A stretch of DNA of 38,674 nt from an uncultured Lysobacteraceae bacterium (GCA_946480825.1 CAMLLG010000034.1:1-38674); one strand, 5' to 3'; shown: positions 25,842-34,544, numbered from the stretch's first letter. Notes: generated from the sequence alone by a model not told the origin. Numbers and translations are program-made.

Positions 25842-27884
25842 TCAGTGCAACAGCGGGTTGTGCGCCTGCGCGTTCTGCTGGGCGTCCTGCTGCGGAGCCT
25901 GCACCTGCGGCTGCGCGACGAAGCGCGTCGCATCCACCGGCGCGGATTCGCGCTGCGCGCCGTTGTCCTGATGCGCGACCACCATGTTCTGGCCCTGATG
26001 GTTGCGCACTTCCAGCCGGTCGATCGACGTCAGCCCGTCGCTTCTCGCCTGCGAAGCGATCCGTGCCGCGCCGTTCACCAGTTCCTCCGGGCTGCCGTTC
26101 ACGCCGCCCAGTTGCTGCAGGCGCTGGTGGGCCTGTTCGTACAGCGTCTGCGGCCGCGCCGGATCGAGCGCGCGCATCGTGTCGGTCATCGGCGTGCGCA
26201 TCGCCGCGTCGATGTCCACGGTCGCCTGCTTCACCGAACCGGTGTGGGTATCGCGGCGGTCGGTGATGATCAGCTGGTTGCGATCGGGGCTGAAGCTGAT
26301 GTCGCCGATCCGATCCATGCCGTTGTTTTTCGCCGCCAGCGCCACCGCCGCGGACAACCGGCCCTGCGCGCTGTCGCCCATCAGATCGCGCGAATCCTGC
26401 GCGCCCTGCGCCTTGCCGTGCAGCAGCGCGGCCGTGGTGGGGTTGGCCTGATGGTCCATCAGGGTCGAGATCCGCGTCGAGCTTTCCAGCAACAGGTTGG
26501 TCGGATCGATGACGCGCTGGCGCTGCGGCCCGATGATCGATTCGTCCTGCAGCGACCGCTTTTCCGGATGCGGTCTGGGCAGATGCGCATCGTCCTGACG
26601 CGCGTCCAGGCGCGCTTCCGGCACCGATTGCCGTGGGCGCAGGCTGTCGTCGACGCTGCCGCCGGGATGCATGTTCACGGCATCCATCGCCACCTGTTTC
26701 TTGCCGATGATGTTCCGGTCCACGCCGGACATGACGTGGTAGCCGTCCTGCGCCACGTAGGGCGCGTCCTGCGTGCGGTCGGCGAACCAGTAGCCGGTCT
26801 TGGCGTAACCGCCTTTCTGCATCGCGCCGACGTTGGAATCGTGCACCACCATGGTTTGCGGGTCCGGCGTCTGCATCTTGCACACGTCGTGGCCGATCAC
26901 CTGATTGATGTAGGTGCCCATCAGGTTGTTCGACAGCTGCGCCAGCCCCTTGCCGTCGGCGTAGCCGCCGCCGACGTCGGAGTGGCAGCCGGCCACGGTG
27001 ATGTTGGCGAAGCGCTGCGGATCGGACTGCGCCAGATCGTCGGTGACGATGCGGTTGACCGGGAAGAACACCCGGTGTTCGTCCTTCGCGGTGAGCTGCA
27101 GGGCGGTGGAGATTTCCTTCGGCAGCGCGCGGTCGTGCTGCTCGGCGATGCCGGTGGCGACCGGGTCGAACAGCGCGGCGGCGATCGGCACCTTGCCGGG
27201 CGCCACCAGTTCGCCGGAGACCTCCCTGAATTCCTTGTTGGGCGCGACGCTGCCGCGCTGGTCGTTCCACCACTCGCTCCAGGTCTGCTTGAAGTTGCGG
27301 ACATCGTCGTCCTTCTGGGTCTGATAGCCCAGCTCGGCCTGGATGCCCAGCTTGCCCACCACCGAGGCGAATTCCGCCGCCTCCACCGCGCCGCGGCTGA
27401 AGCCGAAGGTGATCACGCTGATCTCGGCGTTCGGGTTTTCCTGCTTCCATTGCCGGGTCTTGTCGCCGAGATCCTTGTACATCTCGAAGACGCGATCCTG
27501 GACCGAATCGCCGCGCGCGTTGTCCAGTCCATTGCCCCAGGTGTTCTGGGTGCCCGGACCTTCGATGTAGCGTGCGTGCATGCGGCTGAAGCCACCGCGG
27601 CCCTGGCCGTCGCCGTGGATGAAATTGTCGAAGTTCTGGTAGAGCGCATGCACGTTGGTGCGCTCGGCGATGGTCTGGGTGGCGTCGTTGCCGGTGCCGT
27701 CGAACGCGGCCACGTAGATGTAGCGGTTCGGGTCGGCCTTGAAGTTGAAGGCCTCGAGGTTGGGCTGCATCAGCGCGACCTGCGCGTAGGCGTTCTGATA
27801 GGTCTGCAGGTCCGCCTGGGTCGCGGTGTAGGCGTCCTGCATTCCGGGTGCGGCCTGCCGGCCGTCGGAAGCTTGATGGGGCAT
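25842..27884 (-). CDS. DUF2235 (Tle1-type) lipase with tandem XVIPCD-like C-terminal modules; putative T4SS effector
   Basis: The 680-residue protein has a DUF2235 alpha/beta-hydrolase domain (about 50-400). It carries YVAAFDGTGND, nucleophile elbow GFSRGA with Ser163, acid Asp240 in LFDPVATG, and His301 in GCHSDVGGGYADG. This is the Ser-Asp-His set of Tle1 phospholipases delivered by type VI systems. Two related segments follow. Residues 507-572 (RLSAAVALAAKNNGMDRIGD, then VDIDAAMRTP) and 580-655 (LYEQAHQRLQQLGG, GLTSIDRLEV, QRESAPVDATRF) both resemble XVIPCD, and the tail is Q-rich. I chose the ATG at 27884 because GGAGGA lies just upstream. No signal peptide and no adjacent VgrG or Hcp gene are visible, so type IV export is favoured over type VI. 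Confidence 0.85.
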   Translation of the reverse strand: MPHQASDGRQAAPGMQDAYTATQADLQTYQNAYAQVALMQPNLEAFNFKADPNRYIYVAAFDGTGNDATQTIAERTNVHALYQNFDNFIHGDGQGRGGFSRMHARYIEGPGTQNTWGNGLDNARGDSVQDRVFEMYKDLGDKTRQWKQENPNAEISVITFGFSRGAVEAAEFASVVGKLGIQAELGYQTQKDDDVRNFKQTWSEWWNDQRGSVAPNKEFREVSGELVAPGKVPIAAALFDPVATGIAEQHDRALPKEISTALQLTAKDEHRVFFPVNRIVTDDLAQSDPQRFANITVAGCHSDVGGGYADGKGLAQLSNNLMGTYINQVIGHDVCKMQTPDPQTMVVHDSNVGAMQKGGYAKTGYWFADRTQDAPYVAQDGYHVMSGVDRNIIGKKQVAMDAVNMHPGGSVDDSLRPRQSVPEARLDARQDDAHLPRPHPEKRSLQDESIIGPQRQRVIDPTNLLLESSTRISTLMDHQANPTTAALLHGKAQGAQDSRDLMGDSAQGRLSAAVALAAKNNGMDRIGDISFSPDRNQLIITDRRDTHTGSVKQATVDIDAAMRTPMTDTMRALDPARPQTLYEQAHQRLQQLGGVNGSPEELVNGAARIASQARSDGLTSIDRLEVRNHQGQNMVVAHQDNGAQRESAPVDATRFVAQPQVQAPQQDAQQNAQAHNPLLH

Positions 27885-28331
27885 TGCGGGAATCCTCCAT
27901 TGACTGTGGGTGCTGCGGCGGGGGCGCCGGCCGGCGCGGTCCGCGTTCGACGCTGGGCGTCGTCCTGCGCACGCGCATCGCGGCGAAGCCGGCCGGACGT
28001 GGCGGTCTGCGGCCCTGCAGCCGGCCCTGTCGATCCCGATCCCCCTGTCCGCCCATCCGGTGTACACCCTCAGGCCATGAGAACGCCAGCGTCGGCCGGC
28101 GTTTTCAGGCGTGGCGTCCCGTTTCCGGTCGGGGAGGACGCATGGGAATGCGGCGATCGGGACGTTCGCGGACGCGGCGGCCGGCACACGCGGGCGTGGC
28201 CCATTCGCGCCGTGACCGATGGCAGAGGGGCCCCGGCCGGCGACGGGCTATGCTGCGGAGGCTCATGTCCGTGCCGGGCGTTCCTCGCCCGCGCCGCCCG
28301 TGTCTTACCGCCCCGGCCCGAGTCCTTCATC
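27885..28331. other. 447-bp noncoding divergent region
   Basis: This stretch separates the starts of the DUF2235 effector gene (reverse) and the oligopeptidase gene (forward). I see no credible gene on either strand: open frames here give Arg/Pro/Gly-rich shadow translations. A short inverted repeat (AACGCC at 28082-28087, GGCGTT at 28098-28103) followed by T is the only structure noted. Promoters for both genes must lie here, but I cannot point to convincing boxes. Confidence 0.6.
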
Positions 28332-30518
28332 ATGTCATCCCGATTGCTTCCGCTTGCGCTGCTCATGACCCTGCCGCTCACCTCGCTTGCCGCCGATCTG
28401 CCCACGCCTCCCGATGCCGCGAAGAAGCCGCACGAAGTCAAGGCTCCGCACGGCGCCGTGCGCACCGACGAGTACTACTGGCTGCGCGACGACAAGCGCG
28501 AGGACAAGGCGATGCTCGGCTATCTCGACGCCGAGAACGCCTACGCCGATGCGGTGATGGCGCCGCTGAAACCGCTGCAGGAAACGCTCTACGACGAGAT
28601 CGTCGGCCGCATCAAGCAGGACGACGACTCGGTGCCGTATCGCGAACGCGGCTACTGGTACTTCAGCCGGTTCAAGGCCGGCCAGGACTATCCGGTCTAC
28701 ATCCGCGCCAAGGCCGCGGCCGACGGCAGTCAGGGCAAGAACGAGGAAGTCCTGCTCGATCTGAACGTGCTGGCGAAGGGCAAGGACTACTACAGCGTCG
28801 GCGATTACGCGATCAGCCAGGACAACCGGCTGATGGCCTACGCCGAAGACACCAGCGGCCGCCGCCAGTACACCGTGCGCTTCCGCAATCTCGAGACCGG
28901 CGAGTCCTATCCCGACGAGATCAAGGGCGTGTCGGCGAATCTGGTCTGGGCCGACGACGGCAAGACCCTGTTCTACGTCGAGAACGATCCGGAAACCCTG
29001 CTCACGGTGCGGGTGAAGAAGCACGTGCTGGGCACGCCCGTCGGCGCCGATGTCCTGGTCTACGAGGAAGAAGACGACAGCTTCTACATGGGCATCAGCC
29101 GCACCCGCGACGACAAGTACATCTGCATCGGCGTGGAAAGCACGGTCTCCAGCGAGATGCGCTGCGCGCCGGCCGCGAAACCCGACACCTTCACCGTGCT
29201 GGCCCCGCGCCAGCGCGACGTCGAATACGACGCCGAGCATCTCGACGGCCGCTGGGTGATCCTCACCAACGCGCCGGGCGCCGACGGCAAGCCGGCCGCG
29301 AACTACAAGCTGATGACCGCGCCGAGCGACGCGACCTCGCGCGCGCAGTGGAAGGAATGGATCGCGCATCGCGACGACGTGTTCCTGCAGGGCTTCGAAC
29401 TGTTCGACGGCTTCACCGCGGTCGAGGAACGGTCCAACGGTCTGGAGCGCATCCGTCTGATCCGCGCCGACGGCGGCGAGGAATACGTGAAGGCGGACGA
29501 CCCGGCGTACTCGATGGGCCTGTCGACCAATGCCGAAGCCGACACCGCGTGGCTGCGCTACAGCTACACCTCGATGACCACGCCGGCCACCACCTACGAA
29601 CTGAACACAACCACCGGCGAACGCCGGATGCTGAAGCAGCAGCCGGTGATCGGTTACGACGCGTCGAAGTACGCAAGCGAGCGCGTGTGGGCGACCGCCC
29701 GCGACGGCACCAGGATCCCGGTGTCGCTGGTCTATCGCAAGGGCTTCGAGCGCAACGGCAAGGCCGCGCTGCTGCAGTACGCCTACGGCAGCTACGGCAG
29801 CTCCACGGACCCCGGTTTCAGCCTGACCAACGTCAGCCTGCTCGACCGCGGCATGGTCTACGCCATCGCCCACATCCGCGGCGGCCAGGAAATGGGCCGC
29901 AAGTGGTACGACGACGGCAAGCTGTTCCGCAAGAAGAACACCTTCACCGACTTCATCGACGTCACCGATTTCCTGGTGCGCGAAGGCTATGCCGCGAAGG
30001 ACCGTGTCGGCGCTTACGGCGGCAGCGCCGGCGGCCTGCTGATGGGCGCGATCTCGAACATGGCGCCGGACAAGTACCGCGTCATCCTGTCGCAGGTGCC
30101 GTTCGTCGATGTGGTCACCACCATGCTCGACCCGAGCATCCCGCTGACCACCAACGAATACGACGAGTGGGGCAATCCGGAGAAGAAGGAATACTACGAC
30201 TACATGCTGTCGTACTCGCCCTACGACAATCTGTCGAAGCAGGCCTATCCGGCGATGTTCGTCGGCACCGGCCTGTGGGATTCGCAGGTGCAGTACTGGG
30301 AGCCGGCGAAGTACGTCGCCCGCCTGCGCGATCTCAACACGTCGAAGCAGCCGGTGGTGTTCCGCACCAACATGGATGCCGGCCACGGCGGCAAGTCCGG
30401 CCGGTTCCGCCGCTACCGCGAGCAGGCCGAGATGTACGCCTTCCTGCTCGATCAGCTCGGCGTGACCGCGGGCAAGCCGGTCGACGGCAATGCGTCCGAG
30501 GCGAAGGTCGCCGAATGA
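28332..30518 (+). CDS. Secreted S9-family oligopeptidase (oligopeptidase B-like)
   Basis: The 728-residue enzyme is a prolyl-oligopeptidase-family serine peptidase, closest in pattern to oligopeptidase B (PtrB), which cuts short peptides after Arg or Lys. It has an N-terminal signal peptide (about 1-20, ending SLAADLP), a beta-propeller region, and a C-terminal hydrolase domain with IRGGQEMGRKWYDDGK. Ser565 is in GGSAGG, Asp650 in GLWDSQVQYWEP and His685 in DAGHGG. The triad is intact. Classical PtrB is cytoplasmic, so export to the periplasm or outside is notable but common in Xanthomonadaceae. The ATG at 28332 fits the signal peptide. Confidence 0.93.
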   Translation: MSSRLLPLALLMTLPLTSLAADLPTPPDAAKKPHEVKAPHGAVRTDEYYWLRDDKREDKAMLGYLDAENAYADAVMAPLKPLQETLYDEIVGRIKQDDDSVPYRERGYWYFSRFKAGQDYPVYIRAKAAADGSQGKNEEVLLDLNVLAKGKDYYSVGDYAISQDNRLMAYAEDTSGRRQYTVRFRNLETGESYPDEIKGVSANLVWADDGKTLFYVENDPETLLTVRVKKHVLGTPVGADVLVYEEEDDSFYMGISRTRDDKYICIGVESTVSSEMRCAPAAKPDTFTVLAPRQRDVEYDAEHLDGRWVILTNAPGADGKPAANYKLMTAPSDATSRAQWKEWIAHRDDVFLQGFELFDGFTAVEERSNGLERIRLIRADGGEEYVKADDPAYSMGLSTNAEADTAWLRYSYTSMTTPATTYELNTTTGERRMLKQQPVIGYDASKYASERVWATARDGTRIPVSLVYRKGFERNGKAALLQYAYGSYGSSTDPGFSLTNVSLLDRGMVYAIAHIRGGQEMGRKWYDDGKLFRKKNTFTDFIDVTDFLVREGYAAKDRVGAYGGSAGGLLMGAISNMAPDKYRVILSQVPFVDVVTTMLDPSIPLTTNEYDEWGNPEKKEYYDYMLSYSPYDNLSKQAYPAMFVGTGLWDSQVQYWEPAKYVARLRDLNTSKQPVVFRTNMDAGHGGKSGRFRRYREQAEMYAFLLDQLGVTAGKPVDGNASEAKVAE

Positions 30519-30525
30519 GACCGCG

Positions 30526-30553
30526 CGCGCCCGTCCGCACGCGGACGGGCGCG
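30526..30553. terminator. Strong GC hairpin after the oligopeptidase gene
   Basis: GCGCCCGTCCGC (30527-30538) pairs with GCGGACGGGCGC (30541-30552) and starts 8 bp after the stop codon. The stem is about 12 bp with a tight loop, but it lacks a T-run. It may terminate or protect the oligopeptidase transcript before the YbaN-like gene. Confidence 0.45.
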
Positions 30554-30570
30554 GAACCGGATCTCGGGAC

Positions 30571-30957
30571 ATGACGCCGATATCCGCCCCCGTGCGTTTC
30601 CGCTGGCTGTGGTGGCTGTTCGCCTACGCCAGCCTTGGTCTGGGCATCGTCGGCATCGTGGTGCCGGGCTTGCCGACGGTGCCGTTCATCCTGCTCTCCG
30701 CCTTCGCCGCCGCGCGCGGTTCGGCGCGTCTGCATGCCTGGCTGCTGGCGCATCGCCGGTTCGGGTCGATGATCGTCGACTGGCAGACCCAGGGCGCGGT
30801 CAGCCGTCGTTCGAAATGGCTGGCCACCGGCACCATGGCGCTGTGCGCCGCGATCATGTTTCTCACCGCGCCGAAATGGTGGATGGCCGCCACCGGCACC
30901 ACGATCATGACCGTGGTCGCGTTCTGGCTGTGGGCGCGGCCCGAGCCGAGTCATTGA
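30571..30957 (+). CDS. YbaN family (DUF454) inner-membrane protein
   Basis: The 128-residue protein has about three membrane helices and the DUF454 pattern: LGLGIVGIVVPGLPTVPFILLSAFAAARGS near the N-terminus, then LHAWLLAHRRFG and IVDWQTQGAVSRRSKWLA. The (L)P(T)xPF and W-x(n)-G-A-(I/V) motifs identify the family, whose function is not known. The ATG at 30571 places the first helix correctly. It lies 52 bp after the oligopeptidase gene and 58 bp before lptM. Confidence 0.88.
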   Translation: MTPISAPVRFRWLWWLFAYASLGLGIVGIVVPGLPTVPFILLSAFAAARGSARLHAWLLAHRRFGSMIVDWQTQGAVSRRSKWLATGTMALCAAIMFLTAPKWWMAATGTTIMTVVAFWLWARPEPSH

Positions 30958-31003
30958 CGGTCGGCCGGCGGCGCGACGCATTCCGCCGATCGGTTCCGGC
31001 AGC

Positions 31004-31009
31004 TACACT
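31004..31009 (+). promoter_or_regulatory. TACACT -10-like hexamer 6 nt before lptM
   Basis: TACACT at 31004-31009 ends 6 nt before the ATG at 31016, in the context GCTACACTGCGCGCATG. This is almost the same as the context of the pseudouridine synthase gene at 9754. A leaderless transcript for lptM and the genes behind it is possible. The -35 (TTCCGC, 17 bp upstream) is poor. Confidence 0.45.
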
Positions 31010-31015
31010 GCGCGC

Positions 31016-31216
31016 ATGAATCGACGTTTCCGCATCCTGTCCGTGGCCATCGTCGCCATCGCGTCCGCGCTGGCCCTCTCCGGTTGCGGCAACAAGGGCC
31101 CGCTGGTGCTCGCCGACGACGTGCCCGCCGAGGCGCCCGCGACGACCAATCCCCCGACGACCGATCCCGCGACGCCGCCCGCGGCCGACGATCCCGCCGT
31201 CGAACCGCCACGCTGA
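31016..31216 (+). CDS. lptM: LPS translocon maturation lipoprotein LptM (YifL)
   Basis: The 66-residue protein has a lipoprotein signal peptide with LSGC lipobox and the invariant mature start CGNKGPLVL, the LptM/YifL hallmark. The remainder is Pro/Ala/Thr-rich and probably disordered. LptM helps oxidise and assemble LptD in the outer membrane. The position 3 bp before dapF matches the E. coli yifL-dapF arrangement and strongly supports the call. Confidence 0.92.
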   Translation: MNRRFRILSVAIVAIASALALSGCGNKGPLVLADDVPAEAPATTNPPTTDPATPPAADDPAVEPPR

Positions 31217-31219
31217 GCG

Positions 31220-32074
31220 ATGAGCGCGCTGCGCTTCACCAAGATGCACGGCGCCGGCAACGACTTCGTCGTGCTGGATCGCAGACATGACCCGACCCCG
31301 CTCGATCCGGCGCTGTGCCGCGCGCTGGCCGATCGCCATGTCGGCGTCGGCTGCGACCAGATCCTCACCATCGAACCGCCGCGCAGCGTCGTTGCCGCTG
31401 CGTCCTACCGGATCTGGAACGCCGACGGCTCGCCGTCGCAGCAATGCGGCAACGGCGCGCGCTGCGTCGCCGCCTGGGTGTTGCGCGACAGCGTCGCGCT
31501 GGATCCCGAGCGTTGCCTCGCCGGCCATTTCGAACTCGACAGTCCCGCCGGCACCCATGCGGTCGATGTGTTGGATCTGCATCACTACCGCATCGCCATG
31601 GGTCGTCCCATCTTCGAACCCGCGCGCATTCCGCTGCGCGGCTTCGGCGCGCCGCAGACCGGATATCGCCTGGCCTTCGGCGGCGAGACGCTCGCGGTGG
31701 GCGCGGTGTCGATGGGCAATCCGCATGCGGTGATCGAAGTCGACGATGTCGACGCCGCGCCGGTCGCGCATTTCGGCGCCGCGCTGCAGGCGCATCCCGC
31801 CTTCCCCGAATCGGTGAACGCCGGCTTCGCGCAGGTGATCGCGCGCGACCGCATCCGCCTGCGCGTGTACGAACGCGGCGTCGGCGAAACCCTCGCCTGC
31901 GGCAGCGGCGCCTGCGCCGCCGCGGTGGTGCTGATGCGCCGCGACCGCGTGGACCGCGAGATCGCGGTGGAACTGCCCGGCGGCACCCTGCGCATCGCCT
32001 GGCCCGACGACGACGCCGACGTGGCGATGTCGGGGCCGACGGCGTTCGTGTTCGAAGGCGAATGGTGGTCATGA
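31220..32074 (+). CDS. dapF: Diaminopimelate epimerase
   Basis: DapF converts LL- to meso-diaminopimelate for lysine and peptidoglycan synthesis. The 284-residue product starts with [17 protein letters not shown]. It carries the two catalytic cysteines Cys76 (QQCGNGARC) and Cys227 ([11 protein letters not shown]), with MGNPHAV and ERGVGET between them. Length and motif order are complete. The end overlaps the DUF484 gene start by 4 bp (ATGA). Confidence 0.97.
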   Translation: MSALRFTKMHGAGNDFVVLDRRHDPTPLDPALCRALADRHVGVGCDQILTIEPPRSVVAAASYRIWNADGSPSQQCGNGARCVAAWVLRDSVALDPERCLAGHFELDSPAGTHAVDVLDLHHYRIAMGRPIFEPARIPLRGFGAPQTGYRLAFGGETLAVGAVSMGNPHAVIEVDDVDAAPVAHFGAALQAHPAFPESVNAGFAQVIARDRIRLRVYERGVGETLACGSGACAAAVVLMRRDRVDREIAVELPGGTLRIAWPDDDADVAMSGPTAFVFEGEWWS

Positions 32075-32784
32075 CTCAGGAATCGGTGAACCCTCCGATG
32101 TTCGACAAAGACAAGCTCGACAAAGACAGGCTCGGCGGGCACGAAATCGCCGCCTGGCTGCGCCGCCATCCGAATTTCCTGCAGCAGTTCCCGGATCTCG
32201 CGCTGAGCCTGGTGGTGCCGCGCGAACAGGGCTCCGCCGCGTCGCTGGCCAGCTATCAGCTGGAAATCCTGCGCGACAAGAACCGCGAACTGTCGCGGCG
32301 TCTGCACGAACTGTTCGGCAACGCGCAGGAAAACGAACGGCTCGCCGTGCGCACGCACCAGTTGACCCTGTCGCTGATGAAACAGAACCGCGCCGCCGAC
32401 ACCGCGCGCGCGATGGCCGCGAGTCTCGAAGAAGATTTCAACGGCGATCTGGTGCGCATCGTGCTCTTCGCCGCGGTGCCGGATCTTGACGACACCGAAT
32501 GGCTGCAGACGCTGCCCGAAGCGGACGCGCGGCTCTCGCCGTTCCGCGACTGCCTGAAGGACGGCGAGCCGATCTGCGGCCGCCTGCAGCCGGAGAAGAA
32601 CGCGCTGCTGTACGGCCTGCGCGCCGAGGACGTGCAATCCAGCGCGCTGCTGCCGCTGCCGGGCATCGGCCTGATCGCGGTGGGCAGCCGCGACCCCAAC
32701 CGTTTCTTCCCAGGCATGGGCACGCTGTTCCTGCGGATGATGGGCGAAGCCTTCGCCACGGCGATGGGCCGATTCGACCGCTGA
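32071..32784 (+). CDS. DUF484 family protein
   Basis: The 237-residue protein matches DUF484 (YigA in E. coli): an N-terminal [24 protein letters not shown] segment, a short coiled coil (about 65-95, [20 protein letters not shown]) and a GAF-like C-terminal domain. The domain includes [32 protein letters not shown]. The function is unknown. Its place between dapF and xerC is conserved in gammaproteobacteria, and the ATGA overlap with dapF suggests coupled translation. xerC starts 2 bp after its stop. Confidence 0.92.
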   Translation: MTQESVNPPMFDKDKLDKDRLGGHEIAAWLRRHPNFLQQFPDLALSLVVPREQGSAASLASYQLEILRDKNRELSRRLHELFGNAQENERLAVRTHQLTLSLMKQNRAADTARAMAASLEEDFNGDLVRIVLFAAVPDLDDTEWLQTLPEADARLSPFRDCLKDGEPICGRLQPEKNALLYGLRAEDVQSSALLPLPGIGLIAVGSRDPNRFFPGMGTLFLRMMGEAFATAMGRFDR

Positions 32785-32786
32785 CG

Positions 32787-33674
32787 ATGGCGTCCGCGTC
32801 GCCCATCGGCGATTTTCTTTCGCATCTGCAGGTCGAGCGCCGCATGTCCGCGCACACGCTCGACGCCTACCGCCGCGATCTCGACGCACTGGCGGCATGG
32901 GTCGAGGCGCAGGGCATCAGCGACCTGTTGGGCGTGCAAACCGAACAACTGCGCGCCTTCATCGCCGCCGAACATCGGCGCGGGATGTCGCCGAAAAGTC
33001 TGCAGCGCCGGTTGTCCGCCTGTCGCAGTTTCTATCGATGGCAACTGAAGCACGGCCGCATCGCCGCCAGTCCGGCGGCTGGCATCCGCGCGCCGAAGGC
33101 GCCGCGCAAACTGCCGCAGGTGCTCGATGTCGACGAAGCGGTGCAACTGGTCGAACTGCCGACCGACGCGCCGCTGGGCCTGCGCGATCGAGCGATGCTG
33201 GAATTGTTCTACAGCTCCGGCCTGCGCCTGAGCGAACTGTGCGCGCTGCGCTGGCGCGATCTCGATCTCGCCGACGGTCTGGTCACCGTGCTCGGCAAGG
33301 GCGGCAAGCAGCGCAGCGTGCCGGTAGGCTCGCATGCGCGCAGGGCGCTGGAGGACTGGCGTCGCGAATCGCAGGGGCAGACCGACGGCGCGGTGTTTCC
33401 CGGCCGCGGCGGCGCGCCGATCGGCGCGCGCGCGGTGCAGATCCGCCTGCGCCAACTCGCGCAGCGGCAGGGCCTGTTCAAGCGCGTGCATCCGCATCTG
33501 CTGCGGCATTCGTTCGCGAGTCACGTGCTCGAATCTTCGGGCGATCTCCGCGGCGTGCAGGAACTGCTCGGTCACGCCGACATCGCCACCACCCAGATCT
33601 ACACCCACCTCGATTTCCAGCATCTCGCCAAGGTCTACGACGGCGCGCATCCGCGGGCGAAACGCAAAACCTGA
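32787..33674 (+). CDS. xerC: Site-specific tyrosine recombinase XerC
   Basis: XerC acts with XerD at dif sites to resolve chromosome dimers. The 295-residue protein has the N-terminal SAM-like core-binding domain (about 5-90) and a catalytic domain. The catalytic residues are Arg147 (SSGLRLSE), Lys in [30 protein letters not shown], and the nucleophile Tyr272. The [23 protein letters not shown] start is typical of XerC. The operon order lptM-dapF-DUF484-xerC is the expected one. Confidence 0.95.
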   Translation: MASASPIGDFLSHLQVERRMSAHTLDAYRRDLDALAAWVEAQGISDLLGVQTEQLRAFIAAEHRRGMSPKSLQRRLSACRSFYRWQLKHGRIAASPAAGIRAPKAPRKLPQVLDVDEAVQLVELPTDAPLGLRDRAMLELFYSSGLRLSELCALRWRDLDLADGLVTVLGKGGKQRSVPVGSHARRALEDWRRESQGQTDGAVFPGRGGAPIGARAVQIRLRQLAQRQGLFKRVHPHLLRHSFASHVLESSGDLRGVQELLGHADIATTQIYTHLDFQHLAKVYDGAHPRAKRKT

Positions 33675-33699
33675 AGGCGCTGACGATCGCATGCGCTTT

Positions 33700-33793
33700 T
33701 CTCCTTCCCCGCTTGCGGGGGAAGGTCGGGATTGGGGCTTCACATTGCAGCGCGCCCCCACCCCAACCCTCCCCCGCAAGCGGGGGAGGGAGA
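33700..33793. repeat. 94-bp MITE-like inverted repeat between xerC and hslV
   Basis: The left arm (33700-33737) and right arm (33761-33793) are near-perfect reverse complements. Each contains its own palindrome (CCCCGCTTGCGGGG-type left, CCCCCGCAAGCGGGGG right), with TCTCC and GGAGA at the outer ends. Similar elements occur, from memory, in many Xanthomonadaceae genomes. It carries no gene. It takes up most of the 221-bp xerC-hslV gap and could fold into a large transcript hairpin. Confidence 0.8.
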
Positions 33794-33895
33794 CATGCGC
33801 GCAGCACGCGCACAGCACTGCCATCCGTCACCCCTTGCCCGTCGGCGTCGGCGTCCCCACAACGACAAGACCCGCAACGATGGATCCAATGCGCC

Positions 33896-34447
33896 ATGGA
33901 CCCCAGCCAGAATCCCAACACCTTCCACGCCACCACCATCGTGTCGGTGCGCCGCAACGGCCGCGTGGTCGTGGCCGGCGACGGCCAGGTCACGCTCGGA
34001 CACACGGTGATGAAATCCAACGCGCGCAAGGTGCGCCGGCTCGGTCGCGACGGTCAGGTGCTCGCCGGCTTCGCCGGCGCCGCCGCCGATGCGTTCACAC
34101 TGTTCGAACTGTTCGAATCGAAGCTGGAGAAACACGGCCAGCTCACCCGCGCCGCGGTGGAACTGGCGAAGGATTGGCGCACCGAGCGCCGCTTCGGCAA
34201 GCTCGAAGCGCTGCTCGCGGTGGCCGATCGCGAAACCTCGCTGATCGTCAGCGGCACCGGCGACGTGATCGAGCCCGAGGACGGTCTGGTCGCGATCGGC
34301 TCCGGCGGCATGTACGCGCTGTCCGCGGCGCGCGCGCTGCTGGCCCACACCGAAATGAACGCGCACGACATCGCGGTCGAATCGCTGAAGATCGCCGGCG
34401 ACGTGTGCATCTACACCAATCGCAACATCGTCGTCGAAGAACTCTGA
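33896..34447 (+). CDS. hslV: ATP-dependent protease proteolytic subunit HslV
   Basis: HslV is the dodecameric threonine protease of the HslUV complex. The 183-residue product has the propeptide [12 protein letters not shown] followed by [10 protein letters not shown], whose first Thr becomes the N-terminal nucleophile after processing. The [13 protein letters not shown] and ARKVRRLG segments and a C-terminal [18 protein letters not shown] are typical. The propeptide is a few residues longer than in E. coli. hslU follows after an unusually repeat-filled 97-bp gap. Confidence 0.96.
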   Translation: MDPSQNPNTFHATTIVSVRRNGRVVVAGDGQVTLGHTVMKSNARKVRRLGRDGQVLAGFAGAAADAFTLFELFESKLEKHGQLTRAAVELAKDWRTERRFGKLEALLAVADRETSLIVSGTGDVIEPEDGLVAIGSGGMYALSAARALLAHTEMNAHDIAVESLKIAGDVCIYTNRNIVVEEL

Positions 34448-34456
34448 TTTTTTTCC

Positions 34457-34503
34457 GTAGGAGCGGCTTCAGCCGCGAGACTCGGGCCTGAAGGCCTTCC
34501 TGC
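34457..34503. repeat. GTAG REPIN between hslV and hslU
   Basis: GTAG at 34457-34460 heads a GCGGC-TTCA-GCCGC stem-loop. It is followed in inverted orientation by a degenerate copy (GGCC-TGAA-GGCC region, ending TGC at 34503). The TTCA loop matches the copies at 19687-19843. The arms are imperfectly complementary to each other. It fills half of the hslV-hslU gap. Confidence 0.65.
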
Positions 34504-34544
34504 GAAACCACCGCGATTCCTGCCGCATTCGAAGAATTCGAGCC

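Noticed and set aside
27885..28187. N-terminal extension of the DUF2235 effector up to 28187
   Set aside because: The extension is Arg/Pro-rich and unlike a protein domain, and a clear GGAGGA ribosome site lies directly before the ATG at 27884.
28070..28465. Reverse-strand 131-codon frame as an immunity gene for the DUF2235 effector
   Set aside because: It overlaps the signal peptide region of the oligopeptidase gene in antisense, has no lipoprotein signal and has the composition of a shadow frame.
33700..33793. CRISPR-like or direct-repeat array between xerC and hslV
   Set aside because: The two copies are inverted, not direct, and there is no series of regular spacers.
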